Below, piece after piece: positions 6,479-12,571 of a DNA stretch of 13,560 nucleotides. Under the pieces are notes generated by a model that made no database searches, was not told where the DNA came from, and saw only the letters and a list, made by a program, of their open reading frames with translations. Numbering within the stretch: position 1 is the stretch's first letter; every line of letters begins with the position of its first letter. The translations under genes were made by a program, and so were the position numbers. Source of the stretch: Caryophanales bacterium (GTDB taxonomy: Bacteria; Bacillota_I; Bacilli_A; RFN20; CAG-826); contig JAQYPI010000085.1 of the NCBI GenBank assembly GCA_028726925.1, forward strand, positions 1-13,560. The letters are read 5' to 3'.

Positions 6479-6508
6479 AAGTGTGGTGAAACACTCCTAC
6501 AAGGCTCT
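6467..6508. repeat. 42-bp nested inverted repeat of unknown nature
   Basis: Outer arms AGAGCCTTG (6467-6475) and CAAGGCTCT (6500-6508) are perfect complements. Within them, AGTGT (6480-6484) and ACACT (6491-6495) form a second hairpin. On the minus strand the element is followed by TTTTCCC. It could be a weak terminator, an operator over the cupin promoter, or the end of a degenerate mobile element. I see no transposase gene and no direct-repeat target duplication. Confidence 0.7.
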
Positions 6509-6533
6509 GCTGTGAACGAACTCCCTTTATGCA

Positions 6534-6568
6534 AAGAAAAAAGGTCTGACACGTCTGTATCAAACCTT
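6534..6568 (-). terminator. Rho-independent terminator of the tRNA-Leu gene
   Basis: On the minus strand a 12-bp stem (AAGGTTTGATAC with GTGTCAGACCTT, 6568-6541) with a 4-nt loop contains two G-U pairs and no mismatch. TTTTCTTT follows immediately. It begins 10 nt after the CCA end of the tRNA. On the plus strand the same stem has two mismatches, so it is oriented for the minus strand. Confidence 0.9.
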
Positions 6569-6578
6569 TGCTTTCTTG

Positions 6579-6663
6579 TGGTGCGGGGGATGAGATTTGA
6601 ACTCACACGGGTTGCCCCGTACGCCCCTCAAACGTACGCGTCTACCAATTCCGCCACTCCCGC
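6579..6663 (-). tRNA. tRNA-Leu, anticodon GAG
   Basis: An 85-nt tRNA including an encoded CCA (6581-6579). The 5' end is GCGGGAGTGGCGGAATTGG, the standard start of bacterial leucine tRNAs. The anticodon loop TTGAGGG gives anticodon GAG (reads CUC and CUU). The anticodon stem is TACGT/GCGTA. A long variable arm CGGG-GCAA-CCCG marks a class II tRNA. The T-arm is GTGAG-TTCAAAT-CTCAT. The acceptor stem pairs GCGGGAG with CCCCCGC, so position 6-67 is an A-C mismatch. It has its own promoter 11-39 nt upstream and its own terminator, so it is a single-gene unit behind mgtE. Confidence 0.96.
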
Positions 6664-6673
6664 AGCGAAAAGA

Positions 6674-6702
6674 ATTATAGGGGAAGGAAGCGCCGCTTGC
6701 AA
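6674..6702 (-). promoter_or_regulatory. Promoter of tRNA-Leu
   Basis: On the minus strand TTGCAA (6702-6697), a 17-nt spacer and a perfect TATAAT (6679-6674). The predicted start near 6667 is about 4 nt before the mature tRNA 5' end. It lies within the 76 bp between the mgtE stop and the tRNA. Confidence 0.85.
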
Positions 6703-6739
6703 CAACGAATTTCGCCTCTCCTCGAAACGGGTAGAAAGG

Positions 6740-8293
6740 CTAGATGAGGCGGGGGAAGAAAAGGCACGCCATCCCGAAATAAATGAGAAGCGTGGTGACG
6801 TCCATGATGGTCGTGAGCATCGGCTGGGCGAGGAGCGCGGGGTCTTTCTTGAGGGCGCTCGCGGCCATGCATAGCAACGTCCCGATGCCTTTGGAGAAGG
6901 AAACCGCGAGGAACATCGTGACGCTCACAAGGCCGGCGAAGGTGAACGCATGGACGGCAAAGGGCCCCGCGAGCTCGCCCTGGAAGGCCGAGCCGTTCCA
7001 GATGTTCATCGAAGAGAAATCGTAAGTCGTCCCGTTTGTTTCCTGGATGACCCCAAGGGTCACGATGCCCGTATATTGCTCGACGAGGATCCAAACAAAA
7101 GAGAAGAGGGCGATGAAGAAGCCGATGACGACGGCGCTGCGAAATTCCTTCCAAAGGACCTTTAACGTGTCCTTCGCGGTGAATTCGCGGGTCGCGAGGC
7201 CGCGGATCATCATGCCGGTCGTCTGGCCGCCCGCGTTGCCGCCCGTGTCCATGAGGGTCGGGATGAAGGAGATGAGGATCGGGAGGCTCACGAAAATCGT
7301 CTGGGACTCGAGACGGTTCAGGACCATCGTCGTGAAGGTCCCAAGCACCAAGAGGGCGATGATCCAGGGGACGCAGTGCTTCGCGTTCTCGAAGACGCTC
7401 GTCTCGAGATACGGCCGCTCGCCCGGTTCCATCAAGTTCATGCGGGCGATGTCTTCGTCGGTTTCCTCAACCATGACGTCGACCGCGTCGTCGATCGTGA
7501 TGACGCCCACGATTCGGTCATCGTCGTTGAGGACGGCGAGGGCGTTCAGGTCGTAACGCTGGAACATGCGACCGACTTCCTCTTGGTCGGTATCGACCGA
7601 GACGCTTACGACGTCGCGGTTCATGATGTCCTCGAGTTTTTCCTCGGGTTTGGCGAAGATGAGGTCGTCGAGGTCGACCGTCCCGACGAATTCGCGGGAG
7701 GCGTTCCGGACGAAGATCGTGAAGATGGTCTCCGCGTCTTTCCCGCGTTCCCGGAGATAGGAAATCGCCTCGTTGACCGTCGTTTGGTCGAGGAGGTTGA
7801 TGTATTCCGTGGTCATCAAGGACCCGGCGGTGTCTTCCTTGTATTTGAGGAGGGCGTTGATGTCCTTTCTCATGTCCTTGTCCGCGGCCATGAGGACCTT
7901 GGAGGCGAGGTTCGCGGGCATGCTGCCGACGGTGTCAGCCACGTCGTCCGCGGCCTGGGAATTGATGATCTTGACGAGGTCCTTGTCCGTCATCGCCCGG
8001 ATCAGGTTCTCTTTCGTCTCGAGGGAGAGGTCGTCGAAGAAGTCCGCGGTGTATTCGCTCGAGACGTTGTGGAAGATGTAGATGAGCTCCTCGGGGGTGA
8101 GGTCGTTAGCCTCCTCCGCGATGTCGATGTTCGGGACCGTGTCGAAAACGAGGACGAGCCCCGTCCGGTCCTTGCGCTGGATGAGGGAGCGAAGCTCCTC
8201 GGTCGAGGTGCGTTCGACGTCGACGCCGGAATCGTCTGCTTCTTCCTCGATCTCGTCCAACTCTTCGCTTTCTTTTTGTTCTTTCTCGTCCAT
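6740..8293 (-). CDS. mgtE: MgtE-family magnesium transporter/channel
   Basis: A 517-residue integral membrane protein. Order of parts: an acidic N-terminal extension (1-30), the MgtE N domain (about 31-140), two CBS domains (about 150-275, with TAGSLMTTEY and IMNRDVVSV), a plug helix, and five transmembrane helices (about 308-515). Signature motifs are LMDTGGNAGGQTT (348-359) and DPALLAQPMLTTIMDVTTLLIYF (484-506), where Asp498 corresponds to the conserved pore aspartate of the family. MgtE imports Mg2+ and is gated by Mg2+ binding to the N/CBS domains, so regulation is largely at protein level. I see no Mg2+ riboswitch in the 137-nt upstream gap. About 36 residues (410-445) separate two membrane helices where most family members have a short loop. 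The start is set by GGAGG about 9 nt upstream. Its transcript may read into tRNA-Leu, since no terminator lies between them. Confidence 0.95.
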   Translation of the reverse strand: MDEKEQKESEELDEIEEEADDSGVDVERTSTEELRSLIQRKDRTGLVLVFDTVPNIDIAEEANDLTPEELIYIFHNVSSEYTADFFDDLSLETKENLIRAMTDKDLVKIINSQAADDVADTVGSMPANLASKVLMAADKDMRKDINALLKYKEDTAGSLMTTEYINLLDQTTVNEAISYLRERGKDAETIFTIFVRNASREFVGTVDLDDLIFAKPEEKLEDIMNRDVVSVSVDTDQEEVGRMFQRYDLNALAVLNDDDRIVGVITIDDAVDVMVEETDEDIARMNLMEPGERPYLETSVFENAKHCVPWIIALLVLGTFTTMVLNRLESQTIFVSLPILISFIPTLMDTGGNAGGQTTGMMIRGLATREFTAKDTLKVLWKEFRSAVVIGFFIALFSFVWILVEQYTGIVTLGVIQETNGTTYDFSSMNIWNGSAFQGELAGPFAVHAFTFAGLVSVTMFLAVSFSKGIGTLLCMAASALKKDPALLAQPMLTTIMDVTTLLIYFGMACLFFPRLI

Positions 8294-8375
8294 GGGTTTT
8301 CGCCTCCTTCCTGCACATAAGGATAGTGAAATCGAAGGAAAAAGAATAGCCTTTTTCGCGCATTCGGCGCGTCCT

Positions 8376-8391
8376 CCTTTCTTAAGAAAGG
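8376..8391. promoter_or_regulatory. Perfect 16-bp palindrome, candidate operator of the pduL operon
   Basis: CCTTTCTTAAGAAAGG is identical to its reverse complement. It covers the -35 position of the pduL promoter (about 8377-8383) and ends 8 bp before the -10 box. No T run follows, so it is not a terminator. A dimeric regulator bound here would block the polymerase. It also lies upstream of the divergent mgtE. Confidence 0.5.
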
Positions 8392-8396
8392 GAACG

Positions 8397-8405
8397 TGCT
8401 ATAAT
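8397..8405 (+). promoter_or_regulatory. Extended -10 promoter of the pduL-TSCPD operon
   Basis: TGC followed by a perfect TATAAT (8400-8405) makes an extended -10 element, which compensates for the poor -35 (TTTCTT within the palindrome). The predicted start near 8412 leaves a very short leader that contains AAGGAG (8415-8420), 10 nt before the ATG. Confidence 0.75.
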
Positions 8406-8430
8406 CATTCGGTCAAGGAGACACCAACCA

Positions 8431-9126
8431 ATGGAAAACAAGATTTTAGTCGAAACGAGCGCCCGTCACGTCCACGTCACGCAGGAAACGCTCGAGATTC
8501 TCTTCGGGAAAGGCCACGAACTCTCCGTTCGCAAGATGCTTTCCCAACCCGGCCAATACGCTTCCACCGACAAGGTGACGGTGCTTGGCTACAACAAGAA
8601 AGACCCGAATGGCCCCCGTCCTTCCGCCGCCCTCTCGATCCTCGGCCCGGTCCGCAAAGCCAACCAAGTCGAGCTGAGCTTCACGGATGCCCGTTCCCTC
8701 GGCATCTCTGCCCCCGTCCGCGAATCCGGCGACATCGCCGGCTCCGGCCGCTGCACCCTCAAGGGTCCCGCGGGCGAAGTCGACCTTGAGGAAGGCGTCA
8801 TCATCGCCAAGCGCCACATCCACATGACCCCGGACGACGCGGAAGCCTTCGGCGTCGAAAACGGCGACGTCGTCGCGGTCCACGTCAAGGGACAAGGCGG
8901 TCGCGAGACCATCTTCGGGGACACCGTCGTCCGCGTTTCCCCCTCGTTTGCCCTCGCGATGCACATCGACACCGACGAATGCAACGCCGCCGCGGCCTTC
9001 GGCGAAGTCTACGGCGAGCTCTGCTTCATCGACGGCGATTGCGATGACGAATGCTGCTGCGGCGGGGAAGAAGACCATTGCTGCTGCGAAGGCGAAGACC
9101 ATCACTGCTGCTGCGAAGGGAAATAA
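8431..9126 (+). CDS. pduL: PduL-type phosphate acyltransferase with Cys/His-rich C-terminal tail
   Basis: A 231-residue protein. Residues 1-200 are the PduL fold, which interconverts acyl-CoA plus phosphate with acyl-phosphate plus CoA (propanoyl- or acetyl-), unrelated in sequence to the classic Pta. The two zinc sites are visible: SARHVHV (H13, H15) and KRHIHM (H129, H131), plus MHIDTDECNAA (H178). A KGPAGE stretch (111-116) lies between the two barrel halves. There is no N-terminal microcompartment-targeting extension and no shell gene nearby, so it is probably a housekeeping phosphotransacetylase working with an acetate kinase. The odd part is residues 204-231: a Cys, then CCC-X6-CCC-X6-CCC, with acidic spacers ending in His, a potential metal- or thiol-binding tail not part of the PduL fold as I know it. 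The start has AAGGAG 10 nt upstream. The stop overlaps the next ATG as TAATG. Confidence 0.92.
   Translation: MENKILVETSARHVHVTQETLEILFGKGHELSVRKMLSQPGQYASTDKVTVLGYNKKDPNGPRPSAALSILGPVRKANQVELSFTDARSLGISAPVRESGDIAGSGRCTLKGPAGEVDLEEGVIIAKRHIHMTPDDAEAFGVENGDVVAVHVKGQGGRETIFGDTVVRVSPSFALAMHIDTDECNAAAAFGEVYGELCFIDGDCDDECCCGGEEDHCCCEGEDHHCCCEGK
9052..9120 (+). repeat. 27-bp tandem repeat encoding the CCC tail of PduL
   Basis: Two full units (9052-9078, 9079-9105) and a partial third (9106-9120). Each begins TGCTGCTGC and continues with GAA/GGC/GAC/CAT-type codons, giving nine-residue units CCCGGEEDH, CCCEGEDHH and CCCEGK. The unit is in frame, so copy number changes would lengthen or shorten the tail without a frameshift. 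Confidence 0.85.
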
Positions 9127-9407
9127 TGGAGAAGGAATTCGTTTTCCGCCCGAAAGACGTCTGTTCCCAGGAGATGCGCATCGTTTACGATGACGAGACG
9201 ATGCGGATCACCCGCTACGTCTCGGTCCGCGGATGCCCTGGCAATTCCCAAGGCGTCGGCGCCTTGCTCGTCGGCATGGAGATCCCCGAGGCCAAGAAAC
9301 GCCTCCGCGGCATCCTCTGCCCCGGCAGCAGGACGAAACGCACGTCTTGCCCGGATCAACTAAGCTACGCCCTCGAAGCCATCTTGAAACAAGAAGGCAA
9401 GGAATAA
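9126..9407 (+). CDS. TSCPD domain protein (TIGR03905 type)
   Basis: A 93-residue protein matching the small stand-alone TSCPD family. It has a VCSQEM first cysteine motif (near residue 12), RGCPGNSQG in the middle, an amphipathic helix, LCPGS, and the name-giving TSCPDQLSYAL near the C-terminus. The same domain occurs at the C-terminus of some B12-dependent ribonucleotide reductases (NrdJ), where its role is not settled. The conserved cysteines suggest metal or thiol chemistry. Its ATG overlaps the pduL stop (TAATG), and its ribosome binding site (GAAGGG) is within the last codons of the CCC tail, so translation is coupled. A terminator follows 9 nt after the TAA, so the operon has two genes. 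Confidence 0.85.
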   Translation: MEKEFVFRPKDVCSQEMRIVYDDETMRITRYVSVRGCPGNSQGVGALLVGMEIPEAKKRLRGILCPGSRTKRTSCPDQLSYALEAILKQEGKE

Positions 9408-9415
9408 GAGAAGTT

Positions 9416-9448
9416 GCGCGATCCAAGAAAGGGTTGCGCTTTTCTTTT
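9416..9448 (+). terminator. Rho-independent terminator of the pduL-TSCPD operon
   Basis: GCGCGATCC (9416-9424), a 6-nt A-rich loop and GGGTTGCGC (9431-9439) form a 9-bp stem with two G-U pairs, followed by TTTTCTTTT (9440-9448). Confidence 0.85.
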
Positions 9449-9464
9449 GCCTTCCCCGCGAACG

Positions 9465-9491
9465 AAAAAACCACGCAGGAGCGTGGCTTTT
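9465..9491 (-). terminator. Terminator of the repeat surface protein gene, probably bidirectional
   Basis: CCACGC (9471-9476), loop AGGA and GCGTGG (9481-9486) form a perfect 6-bp G+C-rich stem. On the minus strand it is followed by six T (9470-9465), and on the plus strand by CTTTTC. It starts 21 nt after the stop codon of the repeat protein and backs up the plus-strand terminator at 9416-9448. Confidence 0.85.
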
Positions 9492-9507
9492 CATTGATGG
9501 AGGAATC

Positions 9508-12426
9508 TTAGGCGATCACCGCGGCGGCGTCGAGGACCTCGGAAAGGGTCAGGCGGAGGAGCGCATCGCTGTAGCTGTTGTTGTCGATGAGGCCGGCGGC
9601 GACGAGCTGGTAGACGGTGGAGTTCTTGAGCGCGTCGCCCGCGGCGTTGCCTTCGAGAGAGGCGATGGTCGCAGTCGAGACCGCGTACACATTGCCGCGC
9701 CCGTTGGCGGAATCCTTGTCCGTGACGTTGAAGGCGAGAAGCGCCCAAACGCTGGCGTTGACGCTTAGGTAATAGACGTCGTCCTCGACGAGCGGGTCGT
9801 CGACGAGGGTGCTATCGAATTGGTAGGAGACGACGTTGCCTTCGGCGTCGCGATTGGCTTTGTATTTGTCCCCCGTCGCGCTCATCGAGGCGTCCGAGGT
9901 GAAACAATTCTCGCCGTAGACGTCATAGAGGGTGAGGCTATCGACGGCGGTCCCGAGGTTGCCGATCGTCGTGTCTTGGTCGATAAGGGCCTGAACGATC
10001 GAGGAACTCGAGGACGGGAGGACGGTCTTGAGCTTGATGTCGTTGATGTTGAATCCGCCATTGAGGCTGCCGATCGTGATCTCGTCGGCACTCGAGACGC
10101 CCATGGCATCGATAAGGCAGCTATAAAGCCCCTCGTTCCCGGTCACGGGGAGGAAGGCGGTCAATTTGACGTTGTTCGTGTTGAATCCGCCATCGAGATC
10201 GGAAAGGATGATGTCCGCGAACGCCTTGCCGGTCGCCTGCTCGAGGAAGGAGACGAGTTTAGCGTCGGTCGGGTTCACGACGCTCGAGAGCTTGACGTGT
10301 CCGATGACGAAGCCGGAGGAAAGGTCGCTCACGGTGACGTCCGCGAACGCCTTGCCGGTCGCTTCGGCGACGATGGTTTTGAGATCATCGCTCGCGCCGG
10401 ACATGACGGTCCCGAGCTTGATGCCGTCGACCGAGAAGTGGTTGAGGGAATCGATGGTGACCTCATCATAGGAAGCGGCCCCGGTGGCCTCGATGAGGAT
10501 GCTTTCGAGGGTGGCGTCCGGGGTGAGGACGCTCGAGAGATGGAGGCCGGTGATGTCGAGGCCCTTGAGGGAATTGATCGTGATGCTGTCATAAGGCATA
10601 CCCGTAAGGTCGGTCAAGACATCCGCGAGGGACCCGGCTTCGGCTTCGGTCATGACGTTCTTGAGGGTGATCGCCCCGATGTTGAAGGTGGATTCGTTTT
10701 GGATGTCCCCGACGACGAGATCGTCATAATTCGCTTTGCCCGTCGCCTCGAGGAGGATGTTGACGAGGGTTTCGTTCCCGGAAGCCGAGACGAAACGGTT
10801 GAAGGGGATCTTCGCGATGCGGAAATGCTGGAGGTCGCCGATGCAGAGGTTTTCCGCGTTGACTTCGGTTCGCGGGTCGCCCGGCTGGAGCTCGACGGCC
10901 GCGATGAGGACGTCATAGATGTCGGCGTTCGCGACGGGATCGAGGACGGCGTTCAGGAGGATGTCGTTCGTTTTCATGTTCGCGATATCCGCGATGGTGA
11001 CGCCTTGGACTTCCTCGTCGGTGGACGTCCCGGTGACGGCTTTGACGATGTTATAGAAGTCGACGTTCACGTAGGTCTCGCCGTCCTTGAAATCGATCAC
11101 GTCGACGACTTTGACTTGATCCGGGTTGAAGGAATTGAGGGCGTTGACCGTGAGATCCTCTTCCGCGACGCCGGTCGCCGAGGAAAGGATGCTATAGAGC
11201 TTCTCGTTCTCGGAGCTCTTGGGCATGACCGCGGAAAGGGCGATATTGCCGGGATCCAAAGAGGAAAGGCTGCCGACCGTGAGTTCCTCATAGCCCGAGA
11301 CCCCGGTCGCGGAGATGAGGATGTCATAGACGCTCTTGCTGTCCTCGTAGTTGCCGAGGATCGCCTTGAGCTGGATCGCGTCGATGTCAAGATGCGATAG
11401 GTTGCCGATGTTGATCGTGTCCGCGGTGACGCTTGGGTCGCCACAGGCGGAAATGAGGATGTCGTAAAGGTCTTGATTGCTTTCGTAAGACCCGAGGATG
11501 ACGTTCAAGCGGATCGCATTGATGTCGAGATTGCCGTTCATCATCCCGATCGTGAGGGTCGCGGGATCGGCCCCGCCGTTGCCGGTCGCGTCCAAGAGGA
11601 TGTCATAAAGGGATTCGTTGCCCTCGACCGGGAAGAAGTCCTTGAGGTAGAGATCGTCCATGAGCTCGTCCGGGGTGACCCCGCCGATTTCGCCGACCGT
11701 CATATCCTTGAGGATGACGTCGATGAGGCTGCCTTCCTCGACTTCGGAGAAAAGGCCGATGAGGTTGCGGACTTTCTCCTGGGAAAGGCGCGGGGCGAAC
11801 ACCGACATGAGGTCGAGGATGTTCACGTTCCTGAGCGCCGGGTAATAGAGGGTTTTGCCCACCGCTTCGGGAAGGAGAACCCCGTCTTTGTCGAAGGCTT
11901 TCGCGTATTCGCTTTCGCTCACCGCGTAATAGTAGAGGGCGGGGACGAATCCTTCCGCCGCGGGGTCGAGGCTTTCTTGCTCCTCGGTCGTAAGCGGCGT
12001 CCATTCGTTCATGACGTTCAGCTTGGCAAGGTCCCCGAGGGCTTCCATGGCACCGACGTTATCGAGGGTCGCGGTCACGGTGACGGAATTCATCAAGGTC
12101 TCGCCGACGTTAGAGAGGTCAGCAAAGGCGATTTCGTCGAATTTGTCCCAGTCGACCGTGAAATACTTGTCGAGGCCGTTGTCGTCGATGGCTTGCTGGA
12201 GCGCCTTTTTCACGAACGGGAGCTGGCCCATCTGGATGTCTTGGTAACCCGTGAGGAGGGTGAAGAGGCTCTTGCCTTGCAATTCGGCATCGAGCAGATC
12301 CTCGTTGTAACCGAAATAAACGCCGGACGGAACTGCAAAAGCGGCGATGGCCACCCCGCCCACGGCTATAACGAAAGCGGACACGAATCCGCACAACCAC
12401 CAAAGGAAATTTTTCAAGGCTTTCAT
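9508..12426 (-). CDS. Large membrane-anchored protein with about 13-14 repeats of 40-50 residues, unknown function
   Basis: A 972-residue protein. Residues 1-6 are a short basic cytoplasmic end and 7-33 one long hydrophobic segment (FLWWLCGFVSAFVIAVGG), an uncleaved anchor with the rest outside the cell. Residues 34-230 are a unique region. Residues 232-837 consist of repeats, each with a helix-like part (LYDILISATG), a short strand (LTIGSL) and a second strand-helix part (DIDAIKLKAVL). The helix starts lie at about 234, 273, 320, 366, 410, 457, 503, 554, 600, 640, 682, 724, 767 and 810. Residues 838-972 are a C-terminal domain with no repeats and no LPXTG motif. There are only three cysteines beyond the anchor. 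I do not recognise the family. The regular alternation suggests a solenoid, and adhesion or a wall-structural role is a guess. AGGAGG lies 8 nt upstream of the ATG. The gene has its own promoter and terminator. Confidence 0.9.
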   Translation of the reverse strand: MKALKNFLWWLCGFVSAFVIAVGGVAIAAFAVPSGVYFGYNEDLLDAELQGKSLFTLLTGYQDIQMGQLPFVKKALQQAIDDNGLDKYFTVDWDKFDEIAFADLSNVGETLMNSVTVTATLDNVGAMEALGDLAKLNVMNEWTPLTTEEQESLDPAAEGFVPALYYYAVSESEYAKAFDKDGVLLPEAVGKTLYYPALRNVNILDLMSVFAPRLSQEKVRNLIGLFSEVEEGSLIDVILKDMTVGEIGGVTPDELMDDLYLKDFFPVEGNESLYDILLDATGNGGADPATLTIGMMNGNLDINAIRLNVILGSYESNQDLYDILISACGDPSVTADTINIGNLSHLDIDAIQLKAILGNYEDSKSVYDILISATGVSGYEELTVGSLSSLDPGNIALSAVMPKSSENEKLYSILSSATGVAEEDLTVNALNSFNPDQVKVVDVIDFKDGETYVNVDFYNIVKAVTGTSTDEEVQGVTIADIANMKTNDILLNAVLDPVANADIYDVLIAAVELQPGDPRTEVNAENLCIGDLQHFRIAKIPFNRFVSASGNETLVNILLEATGKANYDDLVVGDIQNESTFNIGAITLKNVMTEAEAGSLADVLTDLTGMPYDSITINSLKGLDITGLHLSSVLTPDATLESILIEATGAASYDEVTIDSLNHFSVDGIKLGTVMSGASDDLKTIVAEATGKAFADVTVSDLSSGFVIGHVKLSSVVNPTDAKLVSFLEQATGKAFADIILSDLDGGFNTNNVKLTAFLPVTGNEGLYSCLIDAMGVSSADEITIGSLNGGFNINDIKLKTVLPSSSSSIVQALIDQDTTIGNLGTAVDSLTLYDVYGENCFTSDASMSATGDKYKANRDAEGNVVSYQFDSTLVDDPLVEDDVYYLSVNASVWALLAFNVTDKDSANGRGNVYAVSTATIASLEGNAAGDALKNSTVYQLVAAGLIDNNSYSDALLRLTLSEVLDAAAVIA
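9916..11733 (-). repeat. Protein repeat region of the surface protein (units of 39-51 codons)
   Basis: Consensus by eye: two to four variable residues, N/D-x-x-LYDIL-x-x-ATG-x-x-x-x-DD-LTI-G-x-L-x-x-FDI-x-x-IKL-x-x-VL. The distance between helix starts is 39, 47, 46, 44, 47, 46, 51, 46, 40, 42, 42, 43 and 43 residues. The first (232-265) and last (804-837) units are degenerate. Units from 682 to 766 are the most alike (both carry ATGKAFAD). Confidence 0.8.
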
Positions 12427-12456
12427 GGAATCTACCTCCTAGAAGGAATCCTTTTT

Positions 12457-12484
12457 ATTATCCTTCATTCGGTTTCTTTGACAA
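12457..12484 (-). promoter_or_regulatory. Promoter of the repeat surface protein gene
   Basis: On the minus strand TTGTCA (12484-12479), a 16-nt spacer and GATAAT (12462-12457), each one base from consensus. The predicted start near 12450 gives a leader of about 24 nt carrying AGGAGG. Confidence 0.75.
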
Positions 12485-12571
12485 TCCTTTTCCCGTTTTC
12501 CCATTTAATTTAAATAAAGCGCATACGCGTGCGCGAAAGGGAATTGACTTACTATTTTGGTGATCCTTTTC
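12485..12571 (+). promoter_or_regulatory. Probable metK promoter region, boxes not well defined
   Basis: The stretch holds an AT-rich tract (12502-12517), an imperfect palindrome GCGCA-N6-TGCGC (12519-12534) and TTGACT (12544-12549), a good -35 box. No convincing -10 lies 16-18 nt downstream (TTTTCC at 12567-12572), so the start of transcription is uncertain. TACTAT at 12550-12555 is an alternative -10 but has no -35. Confidence 0.35.

Noticed and set aside
5940..6560. Integrative element with att sites at tRNA-Leu
   Set aside because: I looked for a second copy of the tRNA 3' end in the AT-rich block and found none, and there is no integrase or transposase gene.
7376..8320. 314-codon plus-strand ORF over mgtE
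   Set aside because: Antisense shadow of mgtE with Val/Asp/Glu/Arg-rich low complexity and no ribosome binding site.
8294..8430. Mg2+ riboswitch (M-box or ykoK) upstream of mgtE
   Set aside because: The gap is only 137 nt and shared with the divergent pduL promoter, and no long conserved leader or terminator hairpin lies before mgtE.
8431..9126. Bacterial microcompartment locus suggested by PduL
   Set aside because: No shell protein, encapsulation peptide or diol/ethanolamine enzyme is present nearby, and stand-alone PduL is common.
9820..11400. 526-codon plus-strand ORF opposite the repeat protein
   Set aside because: It is antisense to a gene with a signal anchor, ribosome binding site and terminator. 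Its translation is low-complexity (Asp/Glu/Arg/Gly/Val-rich), a known by-product of G+C-rich codon usage.
9916..11733. CRISPR array
   Set aside because: The periodicity (about 117-153 bp) is in protein-coding units with diverged DNA, not identical short repeats with unique spacers.
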